Shown here: piece by piece, positions 52,105-60,732 of the stretch | Numbering within the stretch: position 1 is the stretch's first letter | Layout: each line of letters starts with the position of its first letter | NCBI RefSeq assembly: GCF_036169555.1 | Contig: NZ_CP108032.1 | Coordinates: 5,704,001 to 5,768,000, forward strand | Reading direction: 5' to 3' | Length of the DNA: 64,000 nucleotides | Source of the DNA: Streptomyces sp. NBC_00306 | Lineage (GTDB): Bacteria; Actinomycetota; Actinomycetes; Streptomycetales; Streptomycetaceae | The notes under the pieces: model-generated | Told to the model about the DNA's origin: nothing | Database searches by the model: none | Seen by the model: the letters and a program-made list of their open reading frames with translations, nothing else | Position numbers and translations under genes: made by a program

Positions 52105-53792
52105 CCGGCATCGATCCCCACGAGTACGCGTCCGTGCACGGCCCGCGCGCCGGCGACCGTGTGGTCCTCGGCGACTCCGGACTCGTCGTACGTGTCGAGG
52201 ACGACTCCCAGAAGCCCGGCGACGAGTTCCTCGCCGGCTTCGGCAAGACCGCCCGCGACGGACTGCACCTCAAGGCCGCCGCCGTCCGCGAGACCTGTGA
52301 CGTCGTGATCAGCAATGTCCTGGTGATCGACGCGGTCCAGGGCATCCGCAAGGTCTCCATCGGCATCCGCGAGGGGCGCATCTGCTCGGTCGGACGCGCC
52401 GGGAACCCCGACACCCTCGACGGGGTGGACGTCGTGGTCGGCACGGGGACCTCCATCGTCTCCGGCGAGGGCATGATCGCCACCGCCGGAGCCGTCGACA
52501 CCCATGTCCATCTGCTCTCGCCGCGGATCATGGAGGCGTCGCTGGCCTCCGGCGTCACCACCGTCATCGGCCAGGAGTTCGGCCCGGTGTGGGGCGTCGG
52601 CGTCAACTCGCCCTGGGCGCTGAAGCACGCCTTCAACGCCTTCGACGCCTGGCCCGTCAACATCGGCTTCCTCGCCCGCGGTTCGTCCTCCGACCCGGCC
52701 CCGCTCGTCGAGGCGCTCGCCGAGGGCGGCGCGTCCGGGTTCAAGGTCCACGAGGACATGGGCGCGCACACCCGCGCGCTCGACACCGCGCTGCGGGTCG
52801 CCGAGGAGCACGACGTCCAGGTCGCCCTGCACAGCGACGGGCTGAACGAGTGCCTGTCGGTGGAGGACACCCTCCGCGTCCTCGACGGCCGCACCATCCA
52901 CGCCTTCCACATCGAGGGCTGCGGCGGCGGCCACGTCCCGAACGTCCTCAAGATGGCGGGTGTGCCGAACGTGATCGGCTCCTCCACCAACCCGACCCTG
53001 CCCTTCGGCCGGGACGCGGTCGCCGAGCACTACGGGATGATCGTCTCCGTCCACGACCTGAAGACCGACCTGCCCGGCGACGCCGCGATGGCCCGGGACC
53101 GCATCCGGGCCGGGACGATGGGCGCGGAGGACGTCCTGCACGACCTCGGCGCCATCGGCATCACGTCCTCCGACGCCCAGGGCATGGGCCGCGCGGGCGA
53201 GACGGTGCGCCGGACGTTCGCGATGGCCGGAAAGATGAAGGCCGAGCTCGGCCCGATGGCGGGCGACGGCGCGCACGACGACAACGCCCGCGTCCTGCGC
53301 TACGTCGCCAAGCTGACCATCAACCCCGCCATCGCCCACGGCCTCGCGCACGAGATCGGCTCCATCGAGGTCGGCAAACTCGCCGACATCGTGCTGTGGC
53401 GTCCGCAGTTCTTCGGCGCGAAGCCGCAGCTCGTCCTGAAGTCGGGCTTCCCCGCGTACGGAGTGACGGGCGACCCGAACGCGGCGACGGACACCTGTGA
53501 ACCGCTGGTCCTCGGGCCGCAGTTCGGGGCGCACGGTGCGACGCCGGCGGACATCTCCGTCGCCTTTGTGGCACGTGCGGCGACCGAACTGGGCGCGGAC
53601 CACATGCCCACCCGCCGCCGCAGGGTCGCGGTCCGCGGCACCCGCGGCATCGGCCCCGCCGACCTCCGGCTCAATTCCCGCATCGGCGACGTGGGGGTGG
53701 ACGGCCGCACCGGCCTGGTGACCCTCGACGGCGACCCGATCCGTTCCGAACCCGCCGACGCGATCTCCCTCAACCGCCTCTACTTCCTCTAG
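52101..53792 (+). CDS. urease alpha-subunit homologue with altered active-site pocket
   Basis: A 563-residue nickel amidohydrolase-type protein. The metal ligands of urease are kept: His135 and His137 (DTHVH), carbamylated Lys215 (GFKVHED), His244 (ALHSD), His270 (AFHIEG) and Asp358 (SSDAQ); the catalytic His217 and flap His318 are also present. Differences from ureases lie in the pocket. The GTGPAxGTxATTCTPG loop is replaced by FGPVWGVGVNSPW and is four residues shorter, HEDWG is HEDMG, the flap Cys-His-His is Val-His-Asp, and SQAMGR is AQGMGR. No ureDEFG genes are near. It may act on a substituted urea. Confidence 0.85.
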   Translation: MTGIDPHEYASVHGPRAGDRVVLGDSGLVVRVEDDSQKPGDEFLAGFGKTARDGLHLKAAAVRETCDVVISNVLVIDAVQGIRKVSIGIREGRICSVGRAGNPDTLDGVDVVVGTGTSIVSGEGMIATAGAVDTHVHLLSPRIMEASLASGVTTVIGQEFGPVWGVGVNSPWALKHAFNAFDAWPVNIGFLARGSSSDPAPLVEALAEGGASGFKVHEDMGAHTRALDTALRVAEEHDVQVALHSDGLNECLSVEDTLRVLDGRTIHAFHIEGCGGGHVPNVLKMAGVPNVIGSSTNPTLPFGRDAVAEHYGMIVSVHDLKTDLPGDAAMARDRIRAGTMGAEDVLHDLGAIGITSSDAQGMGRAGETVRRTFAMAGKMKAELGPMAGDGAHDDNARVLRYVAKLTINPAIAHGLAHEIGSIEVGKLADIVLWRPQFFGAKPQLVLKSGFPAYGVTGDPNAATDTCEPLVLGPQFGAHGATPADISVAFVARAATELGADHMPTRRRRVAVRGTRGIGPADLRLNSRIGDVGVDGRTGLVTLDGDPIRSEPADAISLNRLYFL

Positions 53793-53802
53793 GACGTCAC
53801 CC

Positions 53803-54864
53803 ATGTTCCGCATGCCACCCGAATGGGCCGCCCACGAGCGCACCTGGATGGCCTGGCCCGGCCCCAACCCCACCTTCGCCGACGACGAGGAACTCGCCGA
53901 GGCCCGCAGCGCCTGGGCGTCCGTGGCCCATGCCGTACGCCGCTTCGAACCGGTGACCATGGTGGTGGGCACCGGGCAGTCGGCGTCCGCGCGCGAATTG
54001 CTCGGGCCCGGTGTCGAGCTGGTCGAACGCGACCTGGACGACGCCTGGATGCGGGACATCGGTCCCACCTTCACCACGGACGGCTCCCGACTGGCGGCCG
54101 TGGACTGGGTGTTCAACGGCTGGGGCGCCGCCGACTGGGCGCGCTGGGACCACGACAAGAAGATCGCCCGCCATGTCGCCGACATCGCGGGCGTCGAGGT
54201 CCACTCCTCTCCGCTGGTCAACGAGGGCGGTGCGATCCACGTCGACGGCGAGGGCACCGTTCTGCTCACCGACACGGTTCAGCTCGGCCCGGAGCGCAAC
54301 CCCGGCTGGACGCGCCCGCAGGTCGAGGCCGAGATCCACGCCCGGCTCGGCACGACCAAGGCCATCTGGCTGCCGCGCGGCCTCAGCGGCGACTACGGCA
54401 TGTACGGCACCCGCGGCCATGTCGACATCGTCGCGGCCTTCGCCGGGCCCGGCGTCGTCGTCGCCCACACCCAGCCCGACCCCGCGCACCCGGACCACGA
54501 GCTGTGCCAGGCGAACGTGGCGCTGCTGCGCTCGCAGACCGATGCGAAGGGCCGCCGTATCGAGGTGGTGGAGGTCCCCGCCCCGACCGTGCTCCAGGAG
54601 GACGGTGAGTGGGTCGACTACTCGTACATCAACCACTACGTGTGCAACGGCGGTGTCGTCCTGTGCGCCTTCGACGATCCCCGCGACGAGCTGGCGGCAG
54701 GTATCTTCCGGCGGCTGTACCCGGGCCGCACGGTCACGCTGGTGGACGCGCGCGCCATCTTCGCGGGCGGTGGAGGCATCCACTGCATCACCCAGCAGCA
54801 GCCGAAGGTCTTCAGGGCGCCCACGGCGAGCGCCGACGATCAGGTAGAACATACGCGTGAATGA
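53803..54864 (+). CDS. agmatine deiminase family protein
   Basis: A 353-residue guanidino-group deiminase of the porphyromonas-type family. AWMRDIGP, NEGGAIHVDG, the catalytic His206 in RGHVDI, and the nucleophile Cys328 in GGGGIHCITQQQP are all present, as in enzymes making N-carbamoylputrescine and ammonia from agmatine. The usual N in GGGNIHC is G here. It follows the urease-like gene by ten bases, so the product (a ureido compound) could be the substrate of that enzyme. The exact substrate is unproven. Confidence 0.9.
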   Translation: MFRMPPEWAAHERTWMAWPGPNPTFADDEELAEARSAWASVAHAVRRFEPVTMVVGTGQSASARELLGPGVELVERDLDDAWMRDIGPTFTTDGSRLAAVDWVFNGWGAADWARWDHDKKIARHVADIAGVEVHSSPLVNEGGAIHVDGEGTVLLTDTVQLGPERNPGWTRPQVEAEIHARLGTTKAIWLPRGLSGDYGMYGTRGHVDIVAAFAGPGVVVAHTQPDPAHPDHELCQANVALLRSQTDAKGRRIEVVEVPAPTVLQEDGEWVDYSYINHYVCNGGVVLCAFDDPRDELAAGIFRRLYPGRTVTLVDARAIFAGGGGIHCITQQQPKVFRAPTASADDQVEHTRE

Positions 54865-54909
54865 GTCGCACACCGCTGCAGGTGCCCTCGGGGCCTCCGG
54901 GGCCGCCGT

Positions 54910-55521
54910 ATGACCCCCGCCGCCCGGCGGCGGAACATCGCGCCGCCCCGTGAGTCCGTCCTCGCCGCCGCCATGGCCACCATCGCCGAGCGCGGTCTCG
55001 ACGGGCTGACCATGGCGGGGCTCGGCCGGGAGGTCGGCATGAGCAGCGGCCATCTCCTCTACTACTTCCGCACCAAGGACGAACTCCTGCTGCGGACCCT
55101 GGAGTGGAGCGAGGGCCGGCTGGGGGCCGAGCGCAGCGCACTGCTGTCCCGGCAGGCGCCCACCGCCGAGCGGCTCGAGGCGTATGTCGATCTCTATGTG
55201 CCCGACGGGCCGCGCGATCCGCACTGGACGCTGTGGCTGGAGGTCTGGAACCGCTCGCAGAACGCCGACGACGAGGCCCGCGCCCGCCAGGCCGCCATCG
55301 AGGGGGCCTGGCACCGGGATCTCGTCGCGCTGCTGGCGGAGGGGATCTCGCGCGGCGAGTTCCGTCCCGTCGACCCCGACCGCTTCGCCGCCCGCCTCCG
55401 TGCGCTCCTCGACGGCTTCAGCGTCCACGTCGCCGTCGGCATCCCCGGCACCGGACGCGAACACGTCCTGACCCATGTCAGGGAGTTCCTCCGCGACGCG
55501 CTGCTGCGGGAAAGCGCCTGA
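54910..55521 (+). CDS. TetR-family regulator of the urease-like cluster
   Basis: A 203-residue repressor-type protein. The helix-turn-helix is at residues 15-60 (ESVLAAAMATIAERGLDGLT, then MSSGHLLYYFRTKDELL), and the C-terminal ligand domain has the BetI-like TLWLEVWNRSQNADDEARAR segment. ATG 54910 lies 45 bases after the deiminase stop, so it is probably in the same operon. It is the obvious candidate to bind the paired sites at 51252-51343. The start codon lacks a clear Shine-Dalgarno. Confidence 0.88.
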   Translation: MTPAARRRNIAPPRESVLAAAMATIAERGLDGLTMAGLGREVGMSSGHLLYYFRTKDELLLRTLEWSEGRLGAERSALLSRQAPTAERLEAYVDLYVPDGPRDPHWTLWLEVWNRSQNADDEARARQAAIEGAWHRDLVALLAEGISRGEFRPVDPDRFAARLRALLDGFSVHVAVGIPGTGREHVLTHVREFLRDALLRESA

Positions 55522-55623
55522 TCACCGGCTGTGCGGGCCGGGTGCGGGTCCCGGGGCGGGACGGACTGCCCGCATACTGAGACCGCCGTCCACGGGACGG
55601 CAGCGATGTGGCAGACTGCCAGC

Positions 55624-55674
55624 GTGCTTTCGTTCGCCATGATTATCGGCAGCAGGCGCGCCGGTCCGCAGTGA
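55624..55674 (+). CDS. leader peptide of citramalate synthase
   Basis: A 16-residue peptide VLSFAMIIGSRRAGPQ (initiating GTG 55624; ATG 55639 is an in-frame alternative). It has two adjacent Ile codons (ATT ATC) plus one Leu codon. CAGACT (55612-55617) lies seven bases before GTG, so the transcript may begin on the start codon. Tandem Ile codons upstream of a terminator and an isoleucine-pathway gene point to attenuation by isoleucyl-tRNA. Confidence 0.65.
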   Translation: MLSFAMIIGSRRAGPQ

Positions 55675-55729
55675 TCGCCTCATATCACCATGTATGACGC
55701 GGCCACCGTGCCCCAGACCCGCGCGCAGA

Positions 55730-55755
55730 CCTCTCGCACCCGCGAGGGGTTTTTT
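55730..55755 (+). terminator. citramalate synthase attenuator terminator
   Basis: CCTCTCGC (55730-55737) pairs with GCGAGGGG (55742-55749), one G-T pair, loop ACCC, followed by six Ts. It is built like the ilvB terminator (CCTCGC core, T6), about 105 bases before the gene start. Which upstream segments act as antiterminator was not resolved. Confidence 0.75.
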
Positions 55756-55858
55756 CGTTTTACGGCCTCACCCGGCCGGAAGCGAGCCGCACGCGGAGAC
55801 GGGGGCAAGTGGAGCCAGTATTTCCGGAGCCACTCATCCGACAGGAGTCAGGACAGCC

Positions 55859-57472
55859 ATGACCACACAGGCCACGGACACGGATACCGACGACGCCTTC
55901 CATGTCTTCGACACGACCCTGCGCGACGGCGCGCAGCGTGAGGGCATCAACCTCACCGTCGCGGACAAGCTGACGATCGCCCGGCACCTGGACGAGTTCG
56001 GCGTGGGCTTCATCGAGGGCGGCTGGCCGGGTGCCAACCCGCGCGACACCGAGTTCTTCGCCCGCGCGCAGCAGGAGATCACCTTCCGGCACGCGCAGCT
56101 GGTCGCGTTCGGTGCCACGCGCCGCCCGGGAGCGAAGGCGGCGGACGACCCGCAGGTGCGGGCGCTGCTGGAGTCGGGCGCGCCGGTGATCTGTCTGGTG
56201 GCCAAGTCGCACGACCGGCATGTGGAACTGGCCCTGCGCACCACCCTGGACGAGAACCTCGAGATGGTTCGCGACAGCGTCGCCTTCCTGCGCGAGCAGG
56301 GCCGGCGGGTGTTCGTGGACTGCGAGCACTTCTTCGACGGCTACCGCGCCAACCCCGCCTACGCGAAGTCCGTCGTGCGCACGGCGTCCGAGGCGGGCGC
56401 CGATGTGGTGGTCCTGTGCGACACGAACGGCGGCATGCTGCCCGCCCAGATCCAGGCCGTCGTCTCCACCGTCATCGCCGACACCGGCGCCCGGCTCGGT
56501 ATCCACGCCCAGGACGACACCGGCTGCGCCGTGGCGAACACTCTCGCGGCCGTCGACGCGGGCGCGACCCACGTCCAGTGCACCGCCAACGGTTACGGCG
56601 AGCGGGTCGGCAACGCCAACCTGTTCCCGGTCGTCGCCGCGCTGGAACTGAAGTACGGCAAGAGCGTGCTGCCCGAGGGTGCGCTGGCGGAGATGACGCG
56701 CATCTCGCACGCCATCGCGGAGGTCGTCAACCTCACGCCGTCCACGCATCAGCCGTACGTGGGAGTGTCTGCGTTCGCGCACAAGGCCGGTCTGCACGCC
56801 TCCGCGATCAAGGTCGATCCGGATCTCTACCAGCACATCGCCCCGGAGCAGGTCGGCAACACCATGCGGATGCTCGTCTCCGACATGGCCGGACGCGCGT
56901 CCATCGAGCTGAAGGGCAAAGAGCTCGGTGTCGAGCTCGGCGGAGACCGCGCGCTGATCGGCCGGGTCGTGGAGCGGGTCAAGGAACGCGAACTCGCCGG
57001 CTACACCTACGAGGCCGCCGACGCCTCGTTCGAACTGCTGCTGCGCGCCGAGGCCGAGGGCCGACCGCGCCGCTACTTCCGTACCGAGTCCTGGCGGGCC
57101 ATCGTCGAGGACCGCCCCGACGGCACCCACGCCAACGAGGCCACCGTGAAACTGTGGGCCAAGGGCGAGCGGATCGTCGCCACCGCCGAGGGCAACGGCC
57201 CCGTCAACGCCCTGGACCGCGCGATGAGAGTCGGTCTGGAGCGGTTCTACCCGCAGCTCGCCAAGATGGAGCTGGTCGACTACAAGGTCCGCATCCTCGA
57301 AGGCCGCCACGGCACCGAGTCCATCACCCGCGTACTGATCACCACGGGTGACGGAGGCGGCGAATGGTCCACCGTCGGCGTCGCCGAGAATGTCATCGCC
57401 GCCTCCTGGCAGGCCCTGGAGGATGCCTACACCTACGGTCTGCTGCGCGCCGGCGTCGAGCCTGCCGAGTAG
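55859..57472 (+). CDS. cimA: citramalate synthase (CimA-type alpha-acyl synthase)
   Basis: A 537-residue enzyme of the isopropylmalate/citramalate synthase family, condensing acetyl-CoA with pyruvate to start isoleucine synthesis (threonine-independent route). The N-terminal barrel begins VFDTTLRDGAQREGINLT, with the metal site IHAQDDTGCAVANTL and the NGYGERVGNANL signature that typifies CimA. The C-terminal domain (about residues 370-520) is the allosteric LeuA-like region (GVAENVIAASWQALEDAY). The long C-terminus and GERVGNANLF separate it from LeuA. The Ile-rich leader peptide upstream supports the isoleucine role. Confidence 0.92.
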   Translation: MTTQATDTDTDDAFHVFDTTLRDGAQREGINLTVADKLTIARHLDEFGVGFIEGGWPGANPRDTEFFARAQQEITFRHAQLVAFGATRRPGAKAADDPQVRALLESGAPVICLVAKSHDRHVELALRTTLDENLEMVRDSVAFLREQGRRVFVDCEHFFDGYRANPAYAKSVVRTASEAGADVVVLCDTNGGMLPAQIQAVVSTVIADTGARLGIHAQDDTGCAVANTLAAVDAGATHVQCTANGYGERVGNANLFPVVAALELKYGKSVLPEGALAEMTRISHAIAEVVNLTPSTHQPYVGVSAFAHKAGLHASAIKVDPDLYQHIAPEQVGNTMRMLVSDMAGRASIELKGKELGVELGGDRALIGRVVERVKERELAGYTYEAADASFELLLRAEAEGRPRRYFRTESWRAIVEDRPDGTHANEATVKLWAKGERIVATAEGNGPVNALDRAMRVGLERFYPQLAKMELVDYKVRILEGRHGTESITRVLITTGDGGGEWSTVGVAENVIAASWQALEDAYTYGLLRAGVEPAE

Positions 57473-57500
57473 CACCGCGGGCGGGGGTGCCCCCGGCGCA

Positions 57501-59384
57501 TCAGGGCTGGAGCCGCCACTTCTGGTTGGCGGCTCCGGTGCACGACCAGATCTGTGCCCGGGCGCCGTTCGCCGACGAGTTGTCCGAGACGTCGAGACAC
57601 TTGTCGGCCGCCGCGTTCACCAGATCACCGGTGGACGCCTCGTACCGCCACTGTTGCGCCCCCGACCCGTTGCAGCCGTACAGCTGGATCTTCGCGCCGT
57701 TCGCCGTCGACGCACCCGTCACGTCCAGGCACTTGCCCAGTGCCTGGACCGACCCGTCGGCCCTGACCGTCCAGCGCTGGGCGGTGGAGCCGTTGCAGTC
57801 CCACAGCTGGACGGCCGTGCCGTCGGCCGTCGAGCCGCCCGCCACGTCGAGGCACTTGCCGGCCAGACCGACCAGGGCGCCCGACGCGTCCGAACCGCCG
57901 CTCTGCGTGCCCGGCCAGGTGAAGGTCGCGGACGTCTTGCCCGGCAGTGAGTAACGGACGTTCTGGCCACCCCAGTTGATCCGCATCTCACGCGCCGACG
58001 ACGAGTCGTTGTAGGCGATCAGAGCCTTGGAGCCGTCGGGATTGCGCCATGCCACGTTCGGCACGTCACCGCTCGCCGTCGAGGCGATCCGGTGGGCGCC
58101 CGGCTTCACGAACTTCGTCAGATGCCCCATCGTGTAGTACTCGATGGTGTAGTCGACCTGCCCGTGCCGGCCGTCACCGTTGTGCACGGTGATCAGGCCG
58201 TCGCAGGTCCCGCAGCCGCCGTTGTGGGGTCCGCGGTTCTGGTCGACCGCCAGGGACCACTTGGTCACCGACTTCGCCCAGTTACGGGTGTAGTCGATGA
58301 TGTTCATCATGTCCTCGCGCTGCTGATTGCCGATCCAGGTGCCGCCCGAGTGCTCGGTCTGGAAGGCGTCCAGCTGCGGATACTGGTTGTGCACGTCCGT
58401 CTGCTCGGAGACGTTTCCGCCGTAGCCGTGCCACGCCACGCCACCGAAGTTGGGGTGGCTGCGCACCGCCGCGTCGTTCACCGTCTGCGCCGCGTAGGCG
58501 TCGTAGGTGTCCCAGTTCCAGTCGTGGGCGAGCACCTTGGTCGGCAGGCCGGCGCCCTGGAGCCTGGGCAGCAGCTCGCTCTTGGTGAAGAAGGCGAGCC
58601 CGGACCCGTTCCAGCTCATCGACGGGTAACCGGCGCAGCAGGTCGGCTCGTTCTGTGCGGTGACGTAGTCGACGGGGACGCCCTGATCGCGCCAGGCCTG
58701 GAGGTACTTCACGAAGTAGTTGGCGTAGGTGCCGTAGTTCTCGGCCTTCAGCCAGCCGCCGTTGAGCTGGCCGTTGTCCTTCATCCACGCGGGCGCCGTC
58801 CACGGTGACGCCACCAGGGTGAGGCCCGGATTGAGCTGCCGCGCCTGCTTGGTCAGCGGCAGCACGTCGGCGAGGTCGTGGGCGATGGAGAACCGCGACA
58901 GCGAAGGGTCGGTCTGCCCGGCCGGCAGGTCGTTGTAGGTGTAGCCGAAGCGGGCCAGGTCGGAGCCGCCCATCGGGTTGCGGACGAAGGAGAGCCCGAT
59001 CCCCTCGGTGGGTGAGAAGAGCTTCCGCATCGTCGCGTCGCGCGTGGCCTGGGAGAGCGCGCCGCTGCCCTTCATCAGCCATGCGGCCGTGTCGGTGAAG
59101 GAGGCGCCGCCGCCGCTGAACGTCTGGAAGCGGGTGTTCTCGTCGACGGTGATGTTGGTGCCGCTGCCGCCGTTGCCCGCCTGGAAGTTGACGGGTGTCT
59201 GCTGCTGGAGTCCGCGGGTGACGGTGCGGCCGCCGGCGTCGCTGGTCGTGGTGAGCCAGACGTTCACCTGCTCGCCCGCGGCCTGCGCCGTACCGGCGGT
59301 CAGACCGGTCAGACCGGTCAGACCGGCGGCCGCGAGGGTGGCCGCGAGCAGGATTCTGATCGTTCGCTTCGGTCGTCTTGCCAT
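57501..59384 (-). CDS. secreted GH30 glycosidase with ricin-type lectin domain
   Basis: A 627-residue secreted enzyme. The signal peptide (residues 1-36) includes a LTGLTGLT repeat. The catalytic domain of glycoside hydrolase family 30 spans residues 60-490: DENTRFQTFSGGGASFTDTA, SPWTAPAWMKDN, acid/base Glu246 in TAQNEP and nucleophile Glu344 in QTEHSGG. A ricin-B (CBM13) lectin follows with three KCLDV repeats and QRW/QQW/QKW motifs. Likely targets are beta-1,6- or beta-1,3-glucans or glucosylceramide-like glycans. ATG 59384 has AGAAGGG upstream. It is divergent from the LacI gene. Confidence 0.9.
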   Translation of the reverse strand: MARRPKRTIRILLAATLAAAGLTGLTGLTAGTAQAAGEQVNVWLTTTSDAGGRTVTRGLQQQTPVNFQAGNGGSGTNITVDENTRFQTFSGGGASFTDTAAWLMKGSGALSQATRDATMRKLFSPTEGIGLSFVRNPMGGSDLARFGYTYNDLPAGQTDPSLSRFSIAHDLADVLPLTKQARQLNPGLTLVASPWTAPAWMKDNGQLNGGWLKAENYGTYANYFVKYLQAWRDQGVPVDYVTAQNEPTCCAGYPSMSWNGSGLAFFTKSELLPRLQGAGLPTKVLAHDWNWDTYDAYAAQTVNDAAVRSHPNFGGVAWHGYGGNVSEQTDVHNQYPQLDAFQTEHSGGTWIGNQQREDMMNIIDYTRNWAKSVTKWSLAVDQNRGPHNGGCGTCDGLITVHNGDGRHGQVDYTIEYYTMGHLTKFVKPGAHRIASTASGDVPNVAWRNPDGSKALIAYNDSSSAREMRINWGGQNVRYSLPGKTSATFTWPGTQSGGSDASGALVGLAGKCLDVAGGSTADGTAVQLWDCNGSTAQRWTVRADGSVQALGKCLDVTGASTANGAKIQLYGCNGSGAQQWRYEASTGDLVNAAADKCLDVSDNSSANGARAQIWSCTGAANQKWRLQP

Positions 59385-59629
59385 GGGCTGGAGCCCTTCT
59401 CGGCAGAGGTGTGGGGGTCGAGGCGTGAGTGAACTGCCGATGCGAACGTCCGTCAAGAGATTGCGCATTCACACTCTGAACGAACAACCCTCCCTGCACC
59501 GGCTGAAGTTGGGGTTTCGGCGATTCCGGTGTGAAGTCTTGACGGCGCGACGGGACGCTAGTTGACTCGCCGCGCACCACCGGTACCGGTTCCGGCACCG
59601 GTTCCGGACCTCGTCGCGGAGGCGTCCCC
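59385..59629. promoter_or_regulatory. divergent promoter region of GH30 and LacI genes
   Basis: TTGACG occurs on each strand: minus at about 59453-59458 and plus at 59539-59544, possible -35 boxes. At 59579-59607 three overlapping copies of ACCGGTWCCGG (starts 59579, 59585 and 59597) are CCGGTWCCGG-type dyads just before the LacI start. These are candidate LacI operators, but could also be simple repeats. Confidence 0.45.
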
Positions 59630-60607
59630 ATGCCCGTCACCATCGCCGATGTCGCACGTCAGGCGGGTGTCAGCAAGACGACCGTGTCCCGGGTGCTCAA
59701 CACCAGGGGCGAGGTCGACGCCGGTACCGCCGCCCGCGTTCGTGAAGTGATCGCGACCCTCGGCTATGTGCCCAGCAGCGGAGCCGTCGGACTGGCCCGC
59801 GGCAGCAGCCGTACGGTCGCCATGCTGACGCCCCCGCTCACCTGGCCGTGGATGGGCGAAGTCCTCCAAGGGGTCGTCGACACCGTCGAGGCCGCGGGCT
59901 ACGGACTGCTGCTCTTCACCTGCAACCGCGGACGGGAGTCCGTGGAGCACTTCGCCGGCCAGGTCTCCGCCCGCGCCTTCGACGGACTCCTCGTCGTCGA
60001 GCCCGAGGACACCCTCGACACGATCACCGCGATGCACCGCAAGGGCCTTCCCGTCGTCCTCATCGACGACCGCGGCCACCACCCGGAGTTCCCGTCCGTC
60101 GCGACCACCAACCGGGAGGGCGGGGCGTCGGCCGCCCGCCATCTGCTCGCCGACGGCCGCTCCCGCCCGCTGATCGTGACCGGCCGCCCCGACTTCGGCT
60201 GCGTACGCGAGCGGCTGGAGGGCTTTCTGGACGTGCTGCCGACCGACCGCGTCGTCGGCGGTGACTTCACCGAGGTCTCCGGGCGGCTGGCGACGGAACG
60301 CTTCCTCGCCACCGGCAGGGCCTTCGACTCCGTCTTCGCGCACAACGACCTCAGCGCGGTCGGCGTGCTGCGGGCCCTGCGCGCCGCGGGACGAAGCGTC
60401 CCCGACGACATTGCGGTCGTCGGCTTCGACGACATCCCCATGGCCCAGCACACCGAACCACCGCTGACCACCGTCCGCCAGCCGATGCGCCGGATGGGGG
60501 AGCGGGCGGCCGGGATGCTGCTCGCCCACCTGGCCGGCACTCCCGCCCCGGTCGAACCCGTCGTGCTGCCCACCGAACTGATCGTGCGCGCCTCCGCACC
60601 CGCCTGA
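59630..60607 (+). CDS. LacI-family regulator
   Basis: A 325-residue sugar-responsive repressor. The N-terminal DNA-binding helix-turn-helix (VTIADVARQAGVSKTTVSRV) and hinge (LARGSSRTVAMLTP) are standard; the periplasmic-binding-protein-like core includes VFAHNDLSAVGVLRALRAAG and VVGFDDIPMAQHTEPPLTTV. It is flanked by the GH30 and GH3 genes, so it probably senses a glucan breakdown product and represses one or both. ATG 59630 has GGAGG upstream. Confidence 0.93.
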   Translation: MPVTIADVARQAGVSKTTVSRVLNTRGEVDAGTAARVREVIATLGYVPSSGAVGLARGSSRTVAMLTPPLTWPWMGEVLQGVVDTVEAAGYGLLLFTCNRGRESVEHFAGQVSARAFDGLLVVEPEDTLDTITAMHRKGLPVVLIDDRGHHPEFPSVATTNREGGASAARHLLADGRSRPLIVTGRPDFGCVRERLEGFLDVLPTDRVVGGDFTEVSGRLATERFLATGRAFDSVFAHNDLSAVGVLRALRAAGRSVPDDIAVVGFDDIPMAQHTEPPLTTVRQPMRRMGERAAGMLLAHLAGTPAPVEPVVLPTELIVRASAPA

Positions 60608-60630
60608 CCCGCGCCCGCTCCCTGACGTTG

Positions 60631-60695
60631 CCTTCGCACCACCGCTCCGGCCCGTCGACCTTCCCTTCGCACCACCCCTCCCGCTCGTCGACCTT
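60631..60695 (+). repeat. two 32-base imperfect repeats upstream of the GH3 gene
   Basis: Copies at 60631-60662 and 60664-60695 (period 33) differ at a few positions and share ccttcgcaccacc and cgtcgacctt. A decayed third copy follows. They lie in the leader region just before the GH3 gene. Confidence 0.75.
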
Positions 60696-60732
60696 CCTGC
60701 CGTGCCACCCCGTCCGCACCGAAGGAGCCGCA

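Larger units (their letters stand above)
55522..55858. other. regulatory leader region of the citramalate synthase gene
   Basis: The 337 bases contain a leader peptide, an intrinsic terminator and, after it, about 100 bases of untranslated sequence that end in an AGGAG ribosome site. The separate elements are described in their own entries. Confidence 0.7.

Noticed and set aside
52101..53792. Loss of the catalytic flap histidine in the urease-like alpha subunit.
   Set aside because: A first alignment suggested His320 of Klebsiella urease was Val. Placing the EH...DRIRA segment without gaps shows His318 at that position; the changed residues are the flanking Cys (Val) and His (Asp).
54857..54913. 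A 19-codon frame starting at GTG 54857 and overlapping the TetR start as ATGA.
   Set aside because: It lies mostly in the short gap after the deiminase stop, has no ribosome site of its own, and the peptide is Ala/Gly-rich; the overlap may be chance.
60631..60695. Possible CRISPR-like repeats upstream of the GH3 gene.
   Set aside because: Only two imperfect adjacent copies with no unique spacers and no cas genes.
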